The notes: generated from the letters alone by a model not told the origin. A stretch of DNA of 64,000 bases from Alphaproteobacteria bacterium (GCA_030428255.1 JAUIBT010000012.1:43366-107365), one strand, 5' to 3'. Numbered from the stretch's first letter, positions 55,306-63,908 are shown. A program made the numbers and translations.

Positions 55306-55425
55306 GGTCTGATCGCTCCCGTTTACCCGGCCCGCTGTTTGCTGCGCGGGCGGACTGCAGCTTGCTGTAGCCAGCGGTTTTGCTGGCCAGTGCAAGGCTA
55401 GGGCGAGGCTAACGCTGTGTTGGGG

Positions 55426-55458
55426 TGTCTGCAAATGCAAACACGTCGTTTGCGGACA
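55426..55458. promoter_or_regulatory. Inverted repeats in the sulfatase/Fe-S protein divergent region
   Basis: GCAAAC-ACGTC-GTTTGC (55437-55453) is a perfect inverted repeat, nested in a longer one with TGTCTGCAAA (55426-55435) and TTTGCGGACA (55449-55458). It lies in the 216-nt gap between divergent genes and looks like an operator for an unidentified regulator. Confidence 0.55.
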
Positions 55459-55521
55459 AGTTTTAACCAGCCAAGCAAGCCCGGGCTTGCAGGGCTGGCA
55501 TTCGCGGCTAAACTCGCCCGC

Positions 55522-56541
55522 ATGCCCAAGCCAAATCCCTTTCGCCCCTTCATCCCCGATCCCGAGCAAATGGCGCTCAAGCCTGAGGTGTCGGGCAATG
55601 CCATCAACGGGTTGGGCGAGCAGGAGCGCCGCCGTGCCAAGGTGGTCTATTGGGCACCCGATCCAGACGACATTCCCCACGGGGCCATGCAAAAGTGGTT
55701 CTATTCTGTGCGACCAGACGCGCCCGCCTTGCTCAAGGCGCGCGCCGAGCGCCAGGTCATTTTGGATCGCCCCCTGGCGCCGCTGGCTGACAGCAAGCAA
55801 GACCGGGCGCCCGAGGACTGGACCGCCGGGCTCGATAGCTTTGTTGAGCAGGGCGTGTGTGAGAAGACCGGCGTAGCCCGCTTGCAGGCCGACTGGTTTT
55901 ACGAAGGCAAGAGTTCAGATTTTGACTGGATCATCGTTCTGGGCGTCGAGCACGACTACGACGAAATCAGCAAGGCTCCCGAACCCGAGGCAGGCGGCGA
56001 GGTCATCCGTCAATACGGGCGTGCGGCCGGCGCAGCGAAGGCGGTGGCCTCTTGGTTGCGCGCCGCTGGCCATGAGGCCGAGCCGGTGACGGGGCCGATG
56101 GCAGGCGCACTCACCTTGATCCCGCCAGCCTTGGCTTGTGGCTTCGGCGAGTTGGGAAAGCACGGCTCGATCATCAATCCCCAGATGGGCGCTTCCTTCC
56201 GCCTCAGCGCGGTGCTGACGTCAGCGCCCTTTGTGCCGACCCCGCACCAGGAGTTCGGCATTGATGCGTTTTGCCAAAACTGCCGGGTCTGTGAGCAGGC
56301 TTGCCCGCCCGACGCTCTGTTTGCTGACAAGCAGTGGGTGCGCGGCGAAGAAAAGTGGTATGTCGATTTTGATCGCTGTCTGCCCTTTTTCAATCAGACC
56401 CACGGCTGCGCGATTTGCATTGCGGTCTGTCCTTGGTCGCGGCCCGGCGTCGGGGCCAACTTGGTGATGAAGCTCGCCCGCCGCGCTCAGCGTGCCGCAG
56501 ATGCGCAGGGGCCAGAAGACCCAAGTGACCAGACCAGGTGA
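55522..56541 (+). CDS. QueG / reductive-dehalogenase-like double-4Fe-4S protein
   Basis: 339 residues from the ATG giving MPKPNPFRPFIPDPEQ; the frame is open 35 codons further upstream. Two ferredoxin-type clusters lie near the C-terminus: FCQNCRVCEQACP and HGCAICIAVCPW, with an extra Cys in DRCLPFF. The preceding region (GELGKHGSIINPQMGASFRL) matches the corrinoid-binding half shared by QueG and respiratory or aerobic reductive dehalogenases. No TAT signal is present, so it is cytoplasmic. It may be a B12-dependent reductase; true QueG is less likely given the N-terminus. Its last codons run into a 13-bp repeat array. Confidence 0.7.
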   Translation: MPKPNPFRPFIPDPEQMALKPEVSGNAINGLGEQERRRAKVVYWAPDPDDIPHGAMQKWFYSVRPDAPALLKARAERQVILDRPLAPLADSKQDRAPEDWTAGLDSFVEQGVCEKTGVARLQADWFYEGKSSDFDWIIVLGVEHDYDEISKAPEPEAGGEVIRQYGRAAGAAKAVASWLRAAGHEAEPVTGPMAGALTLIPPALACGFGELGKHGSIINPQMGASFRLSAVLTSAPFVPTPHQEFGIDAFCQNCRVCEQACPPDALFADKQWVRGEEKWYVDFDRCLPFFNQTHGCAICIAVCPWSRPGVGANLVMKLARRAQRAADAQGPEDPSDQTR

Positions 56542-56630
56542 CTAGACCAGGCGACTAGGCCAGGTGACTAGACCAGGCGACTAGACCAGGTGACTAGACC
56601 AAGAGACTAAACCAGGCGACTAGACCAGAG
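56527..56630. repeat. Eight 13-bp tandem repeats carrying stop codons on both strands
   Basis: Eight contiguous units, consensus GACTAGACCAGGT with the last base usually T or C; units 1, 3, 6, 7 and 8 carry substitutions. The plus-strand Fe-S gene ends on a TGA spanning units 1 and 2, and the minus-strand FAD-oxidoreductase gene ends on the CTAG of the last unit. Because 13 is not a multiple of 3, the CTAG copies put stops in every frame of both strands. Confidence 0.95.
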
Positions 56631-57978
56631 CGCTGGGCTCTGCCAGGCGATTGAGGCCTTGGGCGCTGAGGCTTGCGACCAGCCGATTTGTGGCAAGGTC
56701 CTGCACCGTGCAGCCTGCCTGCAAGGCGAGCGCCGCTGCCGTGCCGCAGGCCTGGCCCATAGCCATGCACTGGGGCATGCCGCGCACCGAGGCAAAGGCT
56801 ACCGGATCTGCCGACAAAATGCGCCCTGCAAACATCAGGTTATCAATGCGCTCTGGCACCAGCGCACGAAAAGGGATGGTGTAGTAGTCCCCCTTGGCCA
56901 GTGCGGCCTGGTGGGTCATGTCGCCCTCGGCGCGCATGACATCGTCGATGGGATTATCGCAGGCCACCACGCCGTCAGGAAACTTGGTGCCTGTGGCTAG
57001 ATCCTGGCCGGTGAGGCGATAGAGCCCTTGCAGCTTGCGGGTCTCGCGCACACCAACGGTCGGCGAGAGCAGGGCCATATGAGCCTTAGCAAAGCCCGGC
57101 ACGCGCTGGCGCAAGAACCGCGCCAGCTGATGGCAGCGCCGCCGCCCTTCCTGGGTTGCAGCAGCCACGGCTCCAGGATCGGTGCCGTCAACGCCGCGAA
57201 TGTGGACCGAGTTGCAAAACACGCTGCCGGGATGAAAGGCCTTCATCAGGTAGAGCTGAGACAGATCGGGGTGCAACAGCCCCTCGGCGACGCCCTGCGC
57301 GGCATAGGCGGTAAAGTATGGGTCAGGTTCAGCAAAGGCCGCCTGCCAATCGACGCCGATCATGTGAAACGACATGGTGACCGCCATCATGCTGCCTGGC
57401 TTGCTGGTCGCAGACGCGTCGCCCAAACGGTAGGGAACGCCGGCCTTGGCCGCGATGTCGCCGTCGCCCGAGCAGTCGATGACCATTTTGGGCTGAATGA
57501 CGAATGGTCCGTGGCGGTCAAAGCAGGTGACGGCTTGGATAGCTTGCAGTGATTGGGGATCGTCGCCGCGCATTTGTGGAGCGACAGCCGTAGTGTTGAG
57601 CCGGACCTCGACGCCCGCTTCGTCCAGCATGTCGAACATGGTCAAGGTGGCCAGATCCGGGTCATAGAGTATTTCAGGGCCGAAATTCTCCAGCGTGCAG
57701 GGGCGCTTTTCGGCTGCGGGTGGGTCCATGGCTGCCAGGCGTTGGCTCAGCTCCTCGATCAGCCCGCCGATGATGCGATCAACCGGATAGGCACCGCCCC
57801 AGGGCATGCCGGGGCAAAAGGCCATCACGCCGCCGATTTTGCTGCTGGCCTCGACCAGGGTCACCGATAGCCCCAAGCGACCCGCCGCGACGGCAGCACC
57901 AAATCCGGCTGTGCCGCCGCCGATCACGAGCAGGTCGGTCTGGTGTCGGCGCTGGTCGTCGGTCACGGGCGTCTCCAA
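56620..57978 (-). CDS. FAD-dependent oxidoreductase (FAD_oxidored family)
   Basis: 452 residues. The dinucleotide-binding motif is VIGGGTAGFGAAVAAGRLG near residue 18, followed by EASSKIGGVMAFCPGMPWGG; VIDCSGDGDIAAKAGVPYR and the C-terminal FAGRILSADPVAFASVRGMP are characteristic of this poorly characterised flavoprotein group. The substrate is unknown. It lies 72 nt after the LhgO stop on the same strand and ends in the 13-bp repeat array, convergent with the Fe-S gene. Confidence 0.82.
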   Translation of the reverse strand: METPVTDDQRRHQTDLLVIGGGTAGFGAAVAAGRLGLSVTLVEASSKIGGVMAFCPGMPWGGAYPVDRIIGGLIEELSQRLAAMDPPAAEKRPCTLENFGPEILYDPDLATLTMFDMLDEAGVEVRLNTTAVAPQMRGDDPQSLQAIQAVTCFDRHGPFVIQPKMVIDCSGDGDIAAKAGVPYRLGDASATSKPGSMMAVTMSFHMIGVDWQAAFAEPDPYFTAYAAQGVAEGLLHPDLSQLYLMKAFHPGSVFCNSVHIRGVDGTDPGAVAAATQEGRRRCHQLARFLRQRVPGFAKAHMALLSPTVGVRETRKLQGLYRLTGQDLATGTKFPDGVVACDNPIDDVMRAEGDMTHQAALAKGDYYTIPFRALVPERIDNLMFAGRILSADPVAFASVRGMPQCMAMGQACGTAAALALQAGCTVQDLATNRLVASLSAQGLNRLAEPSALV

Positions 57979-58050
57979 GCGGTTGGAGTGTTAGAGCAAG
58001 CGCAAAAGCTTGCCACCGCTGCCCGAGGCGGACAAGCCCTCTTGACGCCT

Positions 58051-59268
58051 CTATGCTGCTTGCAACAGGGAGTCTTGGCCCTCCAATTGGTCGGCGATGT
58101 GCTGGGCAATTGGAATTGCGGATGTGGCAGCCGGAGAGGGCGCATTGCCGACATGCAAGCAGTGGGCGCTGGTAACGAACAAAAAATCGTCGATGATCTT
58201 GCCATCCTTGGCCACCGCCTGCGCGCGCACGCCCGCTGGATAGGGCGCAAGATCGCGCAAGCGCACCTGCGGGCAATAGGTGTGGATTCGCTGCAAATAG
58301 AGCCGCTTGGAGGCCGAGGCCGTCAGCTCAGAGGCAGCCGAGCCCGCATTTTGTGCCAGCATGCGCCAGAAGCCTGGATAGGTCAGCGTCTCGGCCAGAT
58401 CGCCCGCTGAGATATCCCTCAGCCGATAGCCCTCGCGTTTGAAGGCCAGCACGGCGTTGGGGCCGACGGTAAAGCCGCCTGCAATTTTCCGGGTGAGGTG
58501 GACCCCCAGAAAAGGCCGCTCAGGGTCGGGCACAGGATAAATCAGATGGCTGACCAAATCGTCGGGCTGATTGAGCAAGCGGAAGAATTCGCCGCGAAAC
58601 GGTACGACGCGATAGCCGGGCTGCTGGCCAAAGGCGCGGATCAAGCGATCCGAATGCAGACCACCACAGCTCACCACTTGCCCCGCCTCCAGCACACCCT
58701 GGTTGGTGGTCACGCGCACTTGTCCGGCTTGCTCCTGGCCGCTGAGCACACGCGCGCCATAGCGCAAATCACCGCCGCGCGCCGCGAACAGTTGGGCCTT
58801 GACCTGGGTTATGCGCTGAAAATCGGTGATGCCCGTCGTCGGTGAGTACAAGGCCGCGCGCCCGTTGATGTGGGGCTCCAGCTTGCGCAGGCTGGCTTCG
58901 TCCACGTCTTCAATTGCGATGCCGTTTTGGCGCGCGCGCGCGCCGAGCCTGGTCATGCGCTCCACTTCGGCGGCGCTGGTGGCTACGATCAGTTTGCCGG
59001 GCCGCTCATAGGGCAGCGCGTGCTCTTGGCAAAAGGCCTCGGTCGCTGCCACGCCAGCGCGGCAGAATTGGGCCTTGAGGCTGCCGGGCGCGTAGTAAAC
59101 GCCCGCATGGATGACGCCGGAATTGTGCCCGGATTGGTGGGTTGCTGGGCTCGGCTCTTTTTCAAGCAAGGTGATGCGGGCGGTCGGATGGCGCGCTTGC
59201 AGCTCAAGGGCTGTGGCCATGCCGATAATGCCGCCGCCAACAATCAGAAAATCGCTGGTGTCAGTCAT
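58051..59268 (-). CDS. lhgO: L-2-hydroxyglutarate oxidase/dehydrogenase
   Basis: 405 residues. FAD motif FLIVGGGIIGMATALELQAR lies at the N-terminus, and HQSGHNSGVIHAGVYYAPGS is the LhgO signature; HLTRKIAGGFTVGPNAVLA follows. It oxidises L-2-hydroxyglutarate to 2-oxoglutarate and passes electrons to the quinone pool. Neighbouring TRAP-TAXI genes, often for glutamate/2-oxoglutarate-type solutes, make uptake of a C5 dicarboxylate plausible. Confidence 0.92.
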   Translation of the reverse strand: MTDTSDFLIVGGGIIGMATALELQARHPTARITLLEKEPSPATHQSGHNSGVIHAGVYYAPGSLKAQFCRAGVAATEAFCQEHALPYERPGKLIVATSAAEVERMTRLGARARQNGIAIEDVDEASLRKLEPHINGRAALYSPTTGITDFQRITQVKAQLFAARGGDLRYGARVLSGQEQAGQVRVTTNQGVLEAGQVVSCGGLHSDRLIRAFGQQPGYRVVPFRGEFFRLLNQPDDLVSHLIYPVPDPERPFLGVHLTRKIAGGFTVGPNAVLAFKREGYRLRDISAGDLAETLTYPGFWRMLAQNAGSAASELTASASKRLYLQRIHTYCPQVRLRDLAPYPAGVRAQAVAKDGKIIDDFLFVTSAHCLHVGNAPSPAATSAIPIAQHIADQLEGQDSLLQAA

Positions 59269-59369
59269 GGTGTCTCGGTCTATCAGGTCAGGAAGGCTTG
59301 CAGGCTCCGCCGGTACAGCGGCAGCCTCTGCTTGTTTTGCTGTGGTGTCTTGGTATCAGGCGCTGGCTG

Positions 59370-61556
59370 CTAGCTGCTGGCTGGGGCGTGTTGGGGCGAT
59401 GCCGGGGGCAAGCTGCGGGCCCTGGCTCTGGTGGTCACAATGACGAACAGCACCACGCCAGCCCCGCCCAAGTTGGCCCAAAGGTTGAGCGGCCAATAGG
59501 ACAAAACCGCTCCTAGGACCAGCAGGGCAAAGTCAAGAATGCCAAGCGGGCCTTCGCTGTAGCGCTGCAGCAAAGCGTTGGTCGCGTAGATGCCAAACAG
59601 GGCGAAGAAACCGATCTGTATAACCTCGACAAAACTGCCGGATATCAGCGGCGTATAAGCAAACATCAGCGGCACGATATACAGGCCCTTAGCGATCTTC
59701 CAGCTCTCAAACCCGGTTGCCATGGGCCGCGAGCCCGCGATGCCAGCCGCCGTGAAAGAGGCTAGGCAGACCGGCGGTGTGACGTTGGAATCTTGGCTCA
59801 GCCAGAAGATGATCAGGTGTGCGGTCAACAAGAAGGTTGGCGCGATGGCTGGATCAATCAGAGCCGGGCGGATGGTCACGGCCACTTCAAAGGGAATGGC
59901 GGCCATCAACTCCCAGGCTTCGGCGCGGCTCATGCCTGCGGCGATCTTGGCGACGTGCGGATGATCAACCAAAAAGAACAGCGCCGATTTGGCGGGGTCC
60001 GCGATGCCGGTCACCAACTGCTCGACGATCAGGGTGTCCGACATGATGCCCGCTAAGGCTGGAGCGGTCAAAATGGCCAGGATGATATAGGCCGCTGTCA
60101 CCGGTAGGCCCATGCCCAGCACCAATGACACCAAGCCGACGAGGAGGATGGCCAAGACCATGGAGCCTTGCGACCACTGAGCAATCATCAAGGAGAAGCC
60201 GTTGCCGACGCCACTGGTGACAATGGCGTTGTTCATGATGCCGATGGTGACCAGCAAGATGGCGGTCATGATCGAAGCGCGCACGCCCGAAGTCAGCGCC
60301 TCTGCGATCTTGGTCGGGCCCATGGCGACGGGCTTGAACAGGCTGTCGGGCAAGACCAGGCTCAAAAGGCTGGTGGCCCAAGAGGTGAGCATCAGCGCGG
60401 CAATGGCCCAGCAGGCGGCGAAGGCCGGGGTAACACCCGTCAATAGCATCCACACCATCACGGCCAGGGGAATGACAAAGACCAAACCGCCCGAGAGCAG
60501 CTTGCCGCGATCAACGGTCAGGTCAAGCTCAGCACCTGCGTCGTGTTTGACGGCTTCGATGCGCACGATGAAAGCAACCGACAGGAAATACAGCAAGGCC
60601 GGGACGATCGACACCATGACAATGGTGCCATAGGGAATAGCAGTATAGCTGGCCATGACAAATGCGCCTGCGCCCATGATGGGCGGCATGAGTTGGCCAC
60701 CGGTCGATGCGGCGGCCTCGACAGCAGCCGCGAACTGCGGGCGAAAGCCGTTGGCCTTCATCAGCGGGATGGTGATGACCCCGGTTGAGGCGGTGTTGGC
60801 GACCGCCGAACCCGAAATGGTGCCGGTCAAAGCTGAAGACAGCACGGCGACGAAGGCCGCCCCGCCCTTAACGCGTCCAGCGACGATTTTGGACAGCTCG
60901 ATGACAAAGTTGCTGGCGCCCGAGACGACCAGAAAGCCGCCAAAGATCATGAACAGTGTGATATTGGTCGACGAGATGCTGGCCAAGATGCCGAACAGAC
61001 CCTCGTCATTGTAGAGGGTGCGGAACATGACATCGTTCAGCGGCAGGCTGGCCGCGCGAAAAACGCCGGGCATATAGCTGCCCAGGAACAAGATATAGCT
61101 GAGTGCCAGCACCACCAGGATCGGGATGACCCAGCCCGAGACGCGTCGCGACAAATCAATGCAGGCAAAGACCAGGATAAAGCCCGCGCTCCAATCAAAG
61201 ATCGTAAGCTGCCAGCCCTGACTGGTGACCGCCAAAGAGCGATCGTAGAGCGCGTTTTCAGCGCCAGCGACCCACAGGGCGGCGGCGGCGATCAACAGCC
61301 CATAGGCCAGATCAATCGTCCAGGCCAGGCGGGTGTTGGCGCGCGCGCCAAAGGGGCTGAACATGACCGAAGCAAAGAAGGCAAAGCCGGCAAAGTGGAT
61401 GGCGTTTTGCCAGCGCCCGGGCTCGATCCAATAGACATTGGTCAGCACGTGCCACACCCCAAAGGCTACCGCCGCCGCCACCAAAAGCAGCGATCGGGTC
61501 TGCGGGTTGGAGAGATCCAGACTATCGTCGCGTTTATAGCTCGTGGTCGTATCCAT
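59370..61556 (-). CDS. TRAP transporter fused permease (4TM/12TM, TAXI type)
   Basis: 728 residues from the ATG giving MDTTTSYKRDDS, with AGGGG upstream; the frame extends 31 Cys/Arg-rich codons further back. About 16-18 spans: the first four correspond to DctQ, the rest to DctM (GAAFVAVLSSALTGTISGSA and GQLMPPIMGAGAFVMAS are signature blocks). It pairs with the TAXI binding protein encoded just upstream. The intervening gap holds a terminator-like hairpin, so the permease is probably made at a lower level. Confidence 0.93.
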   Translation of the reverse strand: MDTTTSYKRDDSLDLSNPQTRSLLLVAAAVAFGVWHVLTNVYWIEPGRWQNAIHFAGFAFFASVMFSPFGARANTRLAWTIDLAYGLLIAAAALWVAGAENALYDRSLAVTSQGWQLTIFDWSAGFILVFACIDLSRRVSGWVIPILVVLALSYILFLGSYMPGVFRAASLPLNDVMFRTLYNDEGLFGILASISSTNITLFMIFGGFLVVSGASNFVIELSKIVAGRVKGGAAFVAVLSSALTGTISGSAVANTASTGVITIPLMKANGFRPQFAAAVEAAASTGGQLMPPIMGAGAFVMASYTAIPYGTIVMVSIVPALLYFLSVAFIVRIEAVKHDAGAELDLTVDRGKLLSGGLVFVIPLAVMVWMLLTGVTPAFAACWAIAALMLTSWATSLLSLVLPDSLFKPVAMGPTKIAEALTSGVRASIMTAILLVTIGIMNNAIVTSGVGNGFSLMIAQWSQGSMVLAILLVGLVSLVLGMGLPVTAAYIILAILTAPALAGIMSDTLIVEQLVTGIADPAKSALFFLVDHPHVAKIAAGMSRAEAWELMAAIPFEVAVTIRPALIDPAIAPTFLLTAHLIIFWLSQDSNVTPPVCLASFTAAGIAGSRPMATGFESWKIAKGLYIVPLMFAYTPLISGSFVEVIQIGFFALFGIYATNALLQRYSEGPLGILDFALLVLGAVLSYWPLNLWANLGGAGVVLFVIVTTRARARSLPPASPQHAPASS

Positions 61557-61605
61557 GGCGATCGCCCCTGTGTGTGCCGTGTGGGTGGCTGGTGTTTGTC
61601 TGGAT

Positions 61606-61638
61606 AAAAAGACGGCGGTACAAACTTTGCACCGCCGT
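61606..61638 (-). terminator. Terminator/attenuator between TAXI and permease genes
   Basis: ACGGCGGT (61612-61619) pairs with ACCGCCGT (61631-61638). On the minus strand the stem is followed by CTTTTTA, so it acts on transcripts leaving the binding-protein gene. It would give more binding protein than permease. Confidence 0.75.
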
Positions 61639-61652
61639 TGTTGGCTCAAGCT

Positions 61653-62654
61653 TTAGTTCTTGAGGTGTGCGGGGATGGTGAGACCCATTTCTTCATAGTA
61701 GCGCTGCGCACCAGGGTGCAGCTTCACGGGCAGGCCTGCCATGGCCTTTTCAACCGCCATTGCCTTAGTGGCTGGGTGGATGGCCTGCAAGAAGGGCAAG
61801 TTCTCGTACATGGTCTTGGTCAACAGGTAGACGTGGTTTTCGTCAGCGTCAGCATTCACCGCTAGGAAGTTGGGCTGGGCGATGGTGTTGATGTCCGTGT
61901 CCTGACCGGGGTAGGTGCCCGCTGCAATGGTGTAGGGAACCCACAGATTGCGCCCGCCGTCCATGGCCGCCAGTTGGTCGGCGGTGACATCCAGAACGGT
62001 GAACTCGCCCTGGTTGGCTGCAAACAACTTGGTCAGTGCACCAGTCGGTGGGCCAGAGGGAACGCCCGCAGCAACTATTTGACCGTTGGCCAGCGCGTCC
62101 GCTGTCGGGCCATAGCCCGCGTACACCAGGTCAAAGTCGGCGTCGATGTCGATGCCCAGACCCGCCAACAAAATGCGGTTTGAGCCAATGGTGCCCGAGT
62201 TCTGAGCGCCCATGCCCGCGCCCATGCCCTTGGCGGCCATCATGTCACCAACGGTGCCAGTCAAAGCCAGCTTGTTGGCGAGGACGAATTGCTCAACATT
62301 CTGCCAAAGCATGGAAACCGAACGGATGTTGGTTTGGGGCTCGGTGATGGGGCCGGTGCCGGTGGCAGCGTAAGAGCCGAACAGGCCCTGCAAAATGGCG
62401 AAGTCTGCAGTGCCCGCGCCCAATGCCTGGACGTTGGCACCCGAACCAGCCGAGTTGACGGCGGTCAAAGAGAACTTCTGCTTGGGCAGCAGTTTGACCT
62501 TAGTCAGCGTAGAAATAGCGGTGCCCACCGGGTGGTAGGTGCCGCCGGTCGAGGCCGTGTTCAGAACGTAGTCGGTTTCTTGAGCCCAAGCCGATCCGCT
62601 TGCCAGAACCGCGATGGCTGCGGCTGCGCTGGCTGCTAAACGAAATTTTCTCAC
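61653..62654 (-). CDS. TRAP transporter solute-binding protein, TAXI family
   Basis: 333 residues. Start placed at the GTG giving MRKFRLAASAAAAIAV: GGAGGAG sits at a good distance before it, whereas the ATG 15 nt upstream overlaps that site and would add MEETL. A signal peptide ends near AWAQ. The TAXI motif NTASTGGTYHPVGTAIST is near the mature N-terminus, with NLWVPYTIAAGTYPGQD later. Members bind glutamate, glutamine or other dicarboxylates in the periplasm. It is divergent from the GntR gene. Confidence 0.92.
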   Translation of the reverse strand: MRKFRLAASAAAAIAVLASGSAWAQETDYVLNTASTGGTYHPVGTAISTLTKVKLLPKQKFSLTAVNSAGSGANVQALGAGTADFAILQGLFGSYAATGTGPITEPQTNIRSVSMLWQNVEQFVLANKLALTGTVGDMMAAKGMGAGMGAQNSGTIGSNRILLAGLGIDIDADFDLVYAGYGPTADALANGQIVAAGVPSGPPTGALTKLFAANQGEFTVLDVTADQLAAMDGGRNLWVPYTIAAGTYPGQDTDINTIAQPNFLAVNADADENHVYLLTKTMYENLPFLQAIHPATKAMAVEKAMAGLPVKLHPGAQRYYEEMGLTIPAHLKN

Positions 62655-62719
62655 AAGAGTCTCCTCCATAAGGTTTGCCCCCACTTGGCTGTGGTGGGTT
62701 GGTAGACCCCTGGTACGAA

Positions 62720-62753
62720 TTATCAATAATTTAGTCAACCGAAAAATTGATAA
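62720..62753. promoter_or_regulatory. Operator-like inverted repeat in the TAXI/GntR divergent promoter
   Basis: TTATCAAT (62720-62727) and its exact inverted copy ATTGATAA (62746-62753) are separated by 18 nt in an AT-rich stretch between divergent genes. GntR proteins of the FadR/VanR type often bind such sites; binding by the neighbouring GntR protein is inference. Confidence 0.6.
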
Positions 62754-62810
62754 AACTATTGACGCGAGGATTTGTCCAACTTTAGACTGAAGAAAAATTG
62801 GAGCATGACA

Positions 62811-63452
62811 ATGAGAGCCGAGAGCGAGCGCGAACGGGTCGCCGCAGCTTTGGAAGAAGACATCGTCTTTGGGCGTCTGAAGCCCAGGGAGCGGCTGGTC
62901 GAGCAAGACATCATGGACCGCCTGGATACACGGCGGCACGTGGTGCGCACCGCGCTGGAAATCCTAGAGAGTAAGGGCCTGGTTGAACGGCGTGCCAACC
63001 GGGGCGCTGCGGTGCGTGATCTGTGCCAACGCGATGTTGATGAGCTCTATTTCATGCGCGAACTGCTGCACCGCGCGGCCGCCGAGCAAACGCCGCTGCC
63101 CTTGCCTGTCACGGCGCTGAGCCAGCTTGAGCAGATCCAGGCGCAGCACGATGCCGCTGTGCAGGCGGGCAATCTGTCCGAAGCCTTTCGCCACAATGAG
63201 CGCTTTCACCTGGCGCTGAACGCGGCCTGCGGCAACCGGGTGCTGGAGGAGGCGCTGAACATCTATAACGAGCGCACCAACCTGGTCCGCTCCTTTGCCT
63301 TTCGCTCGCTGGACAGCTTGCAGCGCTCGGCCGACGAGCACCACCGCATTCTGGCCGCCGCCGCCCAGAGCGATCAGGGCGCGTTTGTCGAGGCGATGTT
63401 GCAGCACATCTTGGGCGCCAAGGACTCATACATGAGGCAAAGCAGCGGCTGA
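62811..63452 (+). CDS. GntR-family transcriptional regulator (FCD type)
   Basis: 213 residues from the ATG at 62811, which has GGAG about 8 nt before it; earlier in-frame starts are too close to or before that site. The winged helix reads LKPRERLVEQDIMDRLDTRR ... ILESKGLVERRANRGAAV, followed by an all-helical FCD effector domain (NERFHLALNAACGNRVLEEA; ADEHHRILAAAAQSDQGAF) with its metal-binding His. It likely controls the divergent TAXI-TRAP genes, probably with a small carboxylate as inducer. A strong terminator follows. Confidence 0.92.
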   Translation: MRAESERERVAAALEEDIVFGRLKPRERLVEQDIMDRLDTRRHVVRTALEILESKGLVERRANRGAAVRDLCQRDVDELYFMRELLHRAAAEQTPLPLPVTALSQLEQIQAQHDAAVQAGNLSEAFRHNERFHLALNAACGNRVLEEALNIYNERTNLVRSFAFRSLDSLQRSADEHHRILAAAAQSDQGAFVEAMLQHILGAKDSYMRQSSG

Positions 63453-63497
63453 GGCGGGGTTGGGGTGTGAGGCGTCATCGAGGTGAGCGAGCTTTCG

Positions 63498-63546
63498 TCA
63501 AAAATCCCGCCTTCGTCTGGAAGACGATAGGCGGCGGGATTTTTGA
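63498..63546. terminator. Strong bidirectional terminator
   Basis: TCAAAAATCCCGCC (63498-63511) pairs perfectly with GGCGGGATTTTTGA (63533-63546), with an inner stem TCGTCT/AGACGA. The T- and A-runs make it work in both directions. It separates the GntR gene from the ORF at the right edge. Confidence 0.9.
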
Positions 63547-63620
63547 TCGCGCCCGCCGGTCCGAGGGGCGGGCGCGCCTCGCTAATGCTCGAAGCGCGCT
63601 GACCGCCCCGGCGGGCTCAG

Positions 63621-63908
63621 CTAGCCTGGCCACAGCAAAATGGCAATGCGCGCCAGGGCGTCCAGAGCCGGATGTAGAACAAGCGGCCACAGCAGGGCGA
63701 GGCATGTTATTGCAGGGTAGGCGATTTCAGCTGCTATATTTCCGGCCACGGTAGATTTGGATCTGCTTTCGAGCATGTTCAGCAATCGGGAATGATCTTT
63801 GATTGCTTCGAGCGCAATCTCCCTTGAAATTTCAACGTAATTGATGATGGAACTGCTCAGATGGGCGTTTCCAAGCTGGACACCCGCATCAACGGTTGAT
63901 TTGAGCAC
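63621..63908 (-). CDS. Hypothetical protein, possibly continuing beyond the window
   Basis: 95 residues from a GTG at 63908, but the frame stays open to the window edge, so the real start may lie outside. It reads VQLGNAHLSSSIINYVEISR, a helical polar segment faintly reminiscent of phasin-type proteins, then two hydrophobic stretches near the C-terminus (IAYPAITCLALLWPLVLH and LDALARIAILLWPG). I recognise no family. No convincing ribosome-binding site precedes the GTG. Confidence 0.35.
   Translation of the reverse strand: MLKSTVDAGVQLGNAHLSSSIINYVEISREIALEAIKDHSRLLNMLESRSKSTVAGNIAAEIAYPAITCLALLWPLVLHPALDALARIAILLWPG

Noticed and set aside
55306..55800. Longer N-terminus for the sulfatase
   Set aside because: It would overlap the divergent Fe-S protein gene; the conserved sulfatase domain begins right after the TTG at 55305.
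56527..56630. CRISPR array or attachment site at the 13-bp repeats
   Set aside because: No spacers, no integrase or cas genes; it is a simple tandem repeat.
62655..62939. Longer N-terminus for the TAXI protein
   Set aside because: It overlaps the GntR gene and hides a typical signal peptide that begins right after GGAGGAG and the GTG at 62654.
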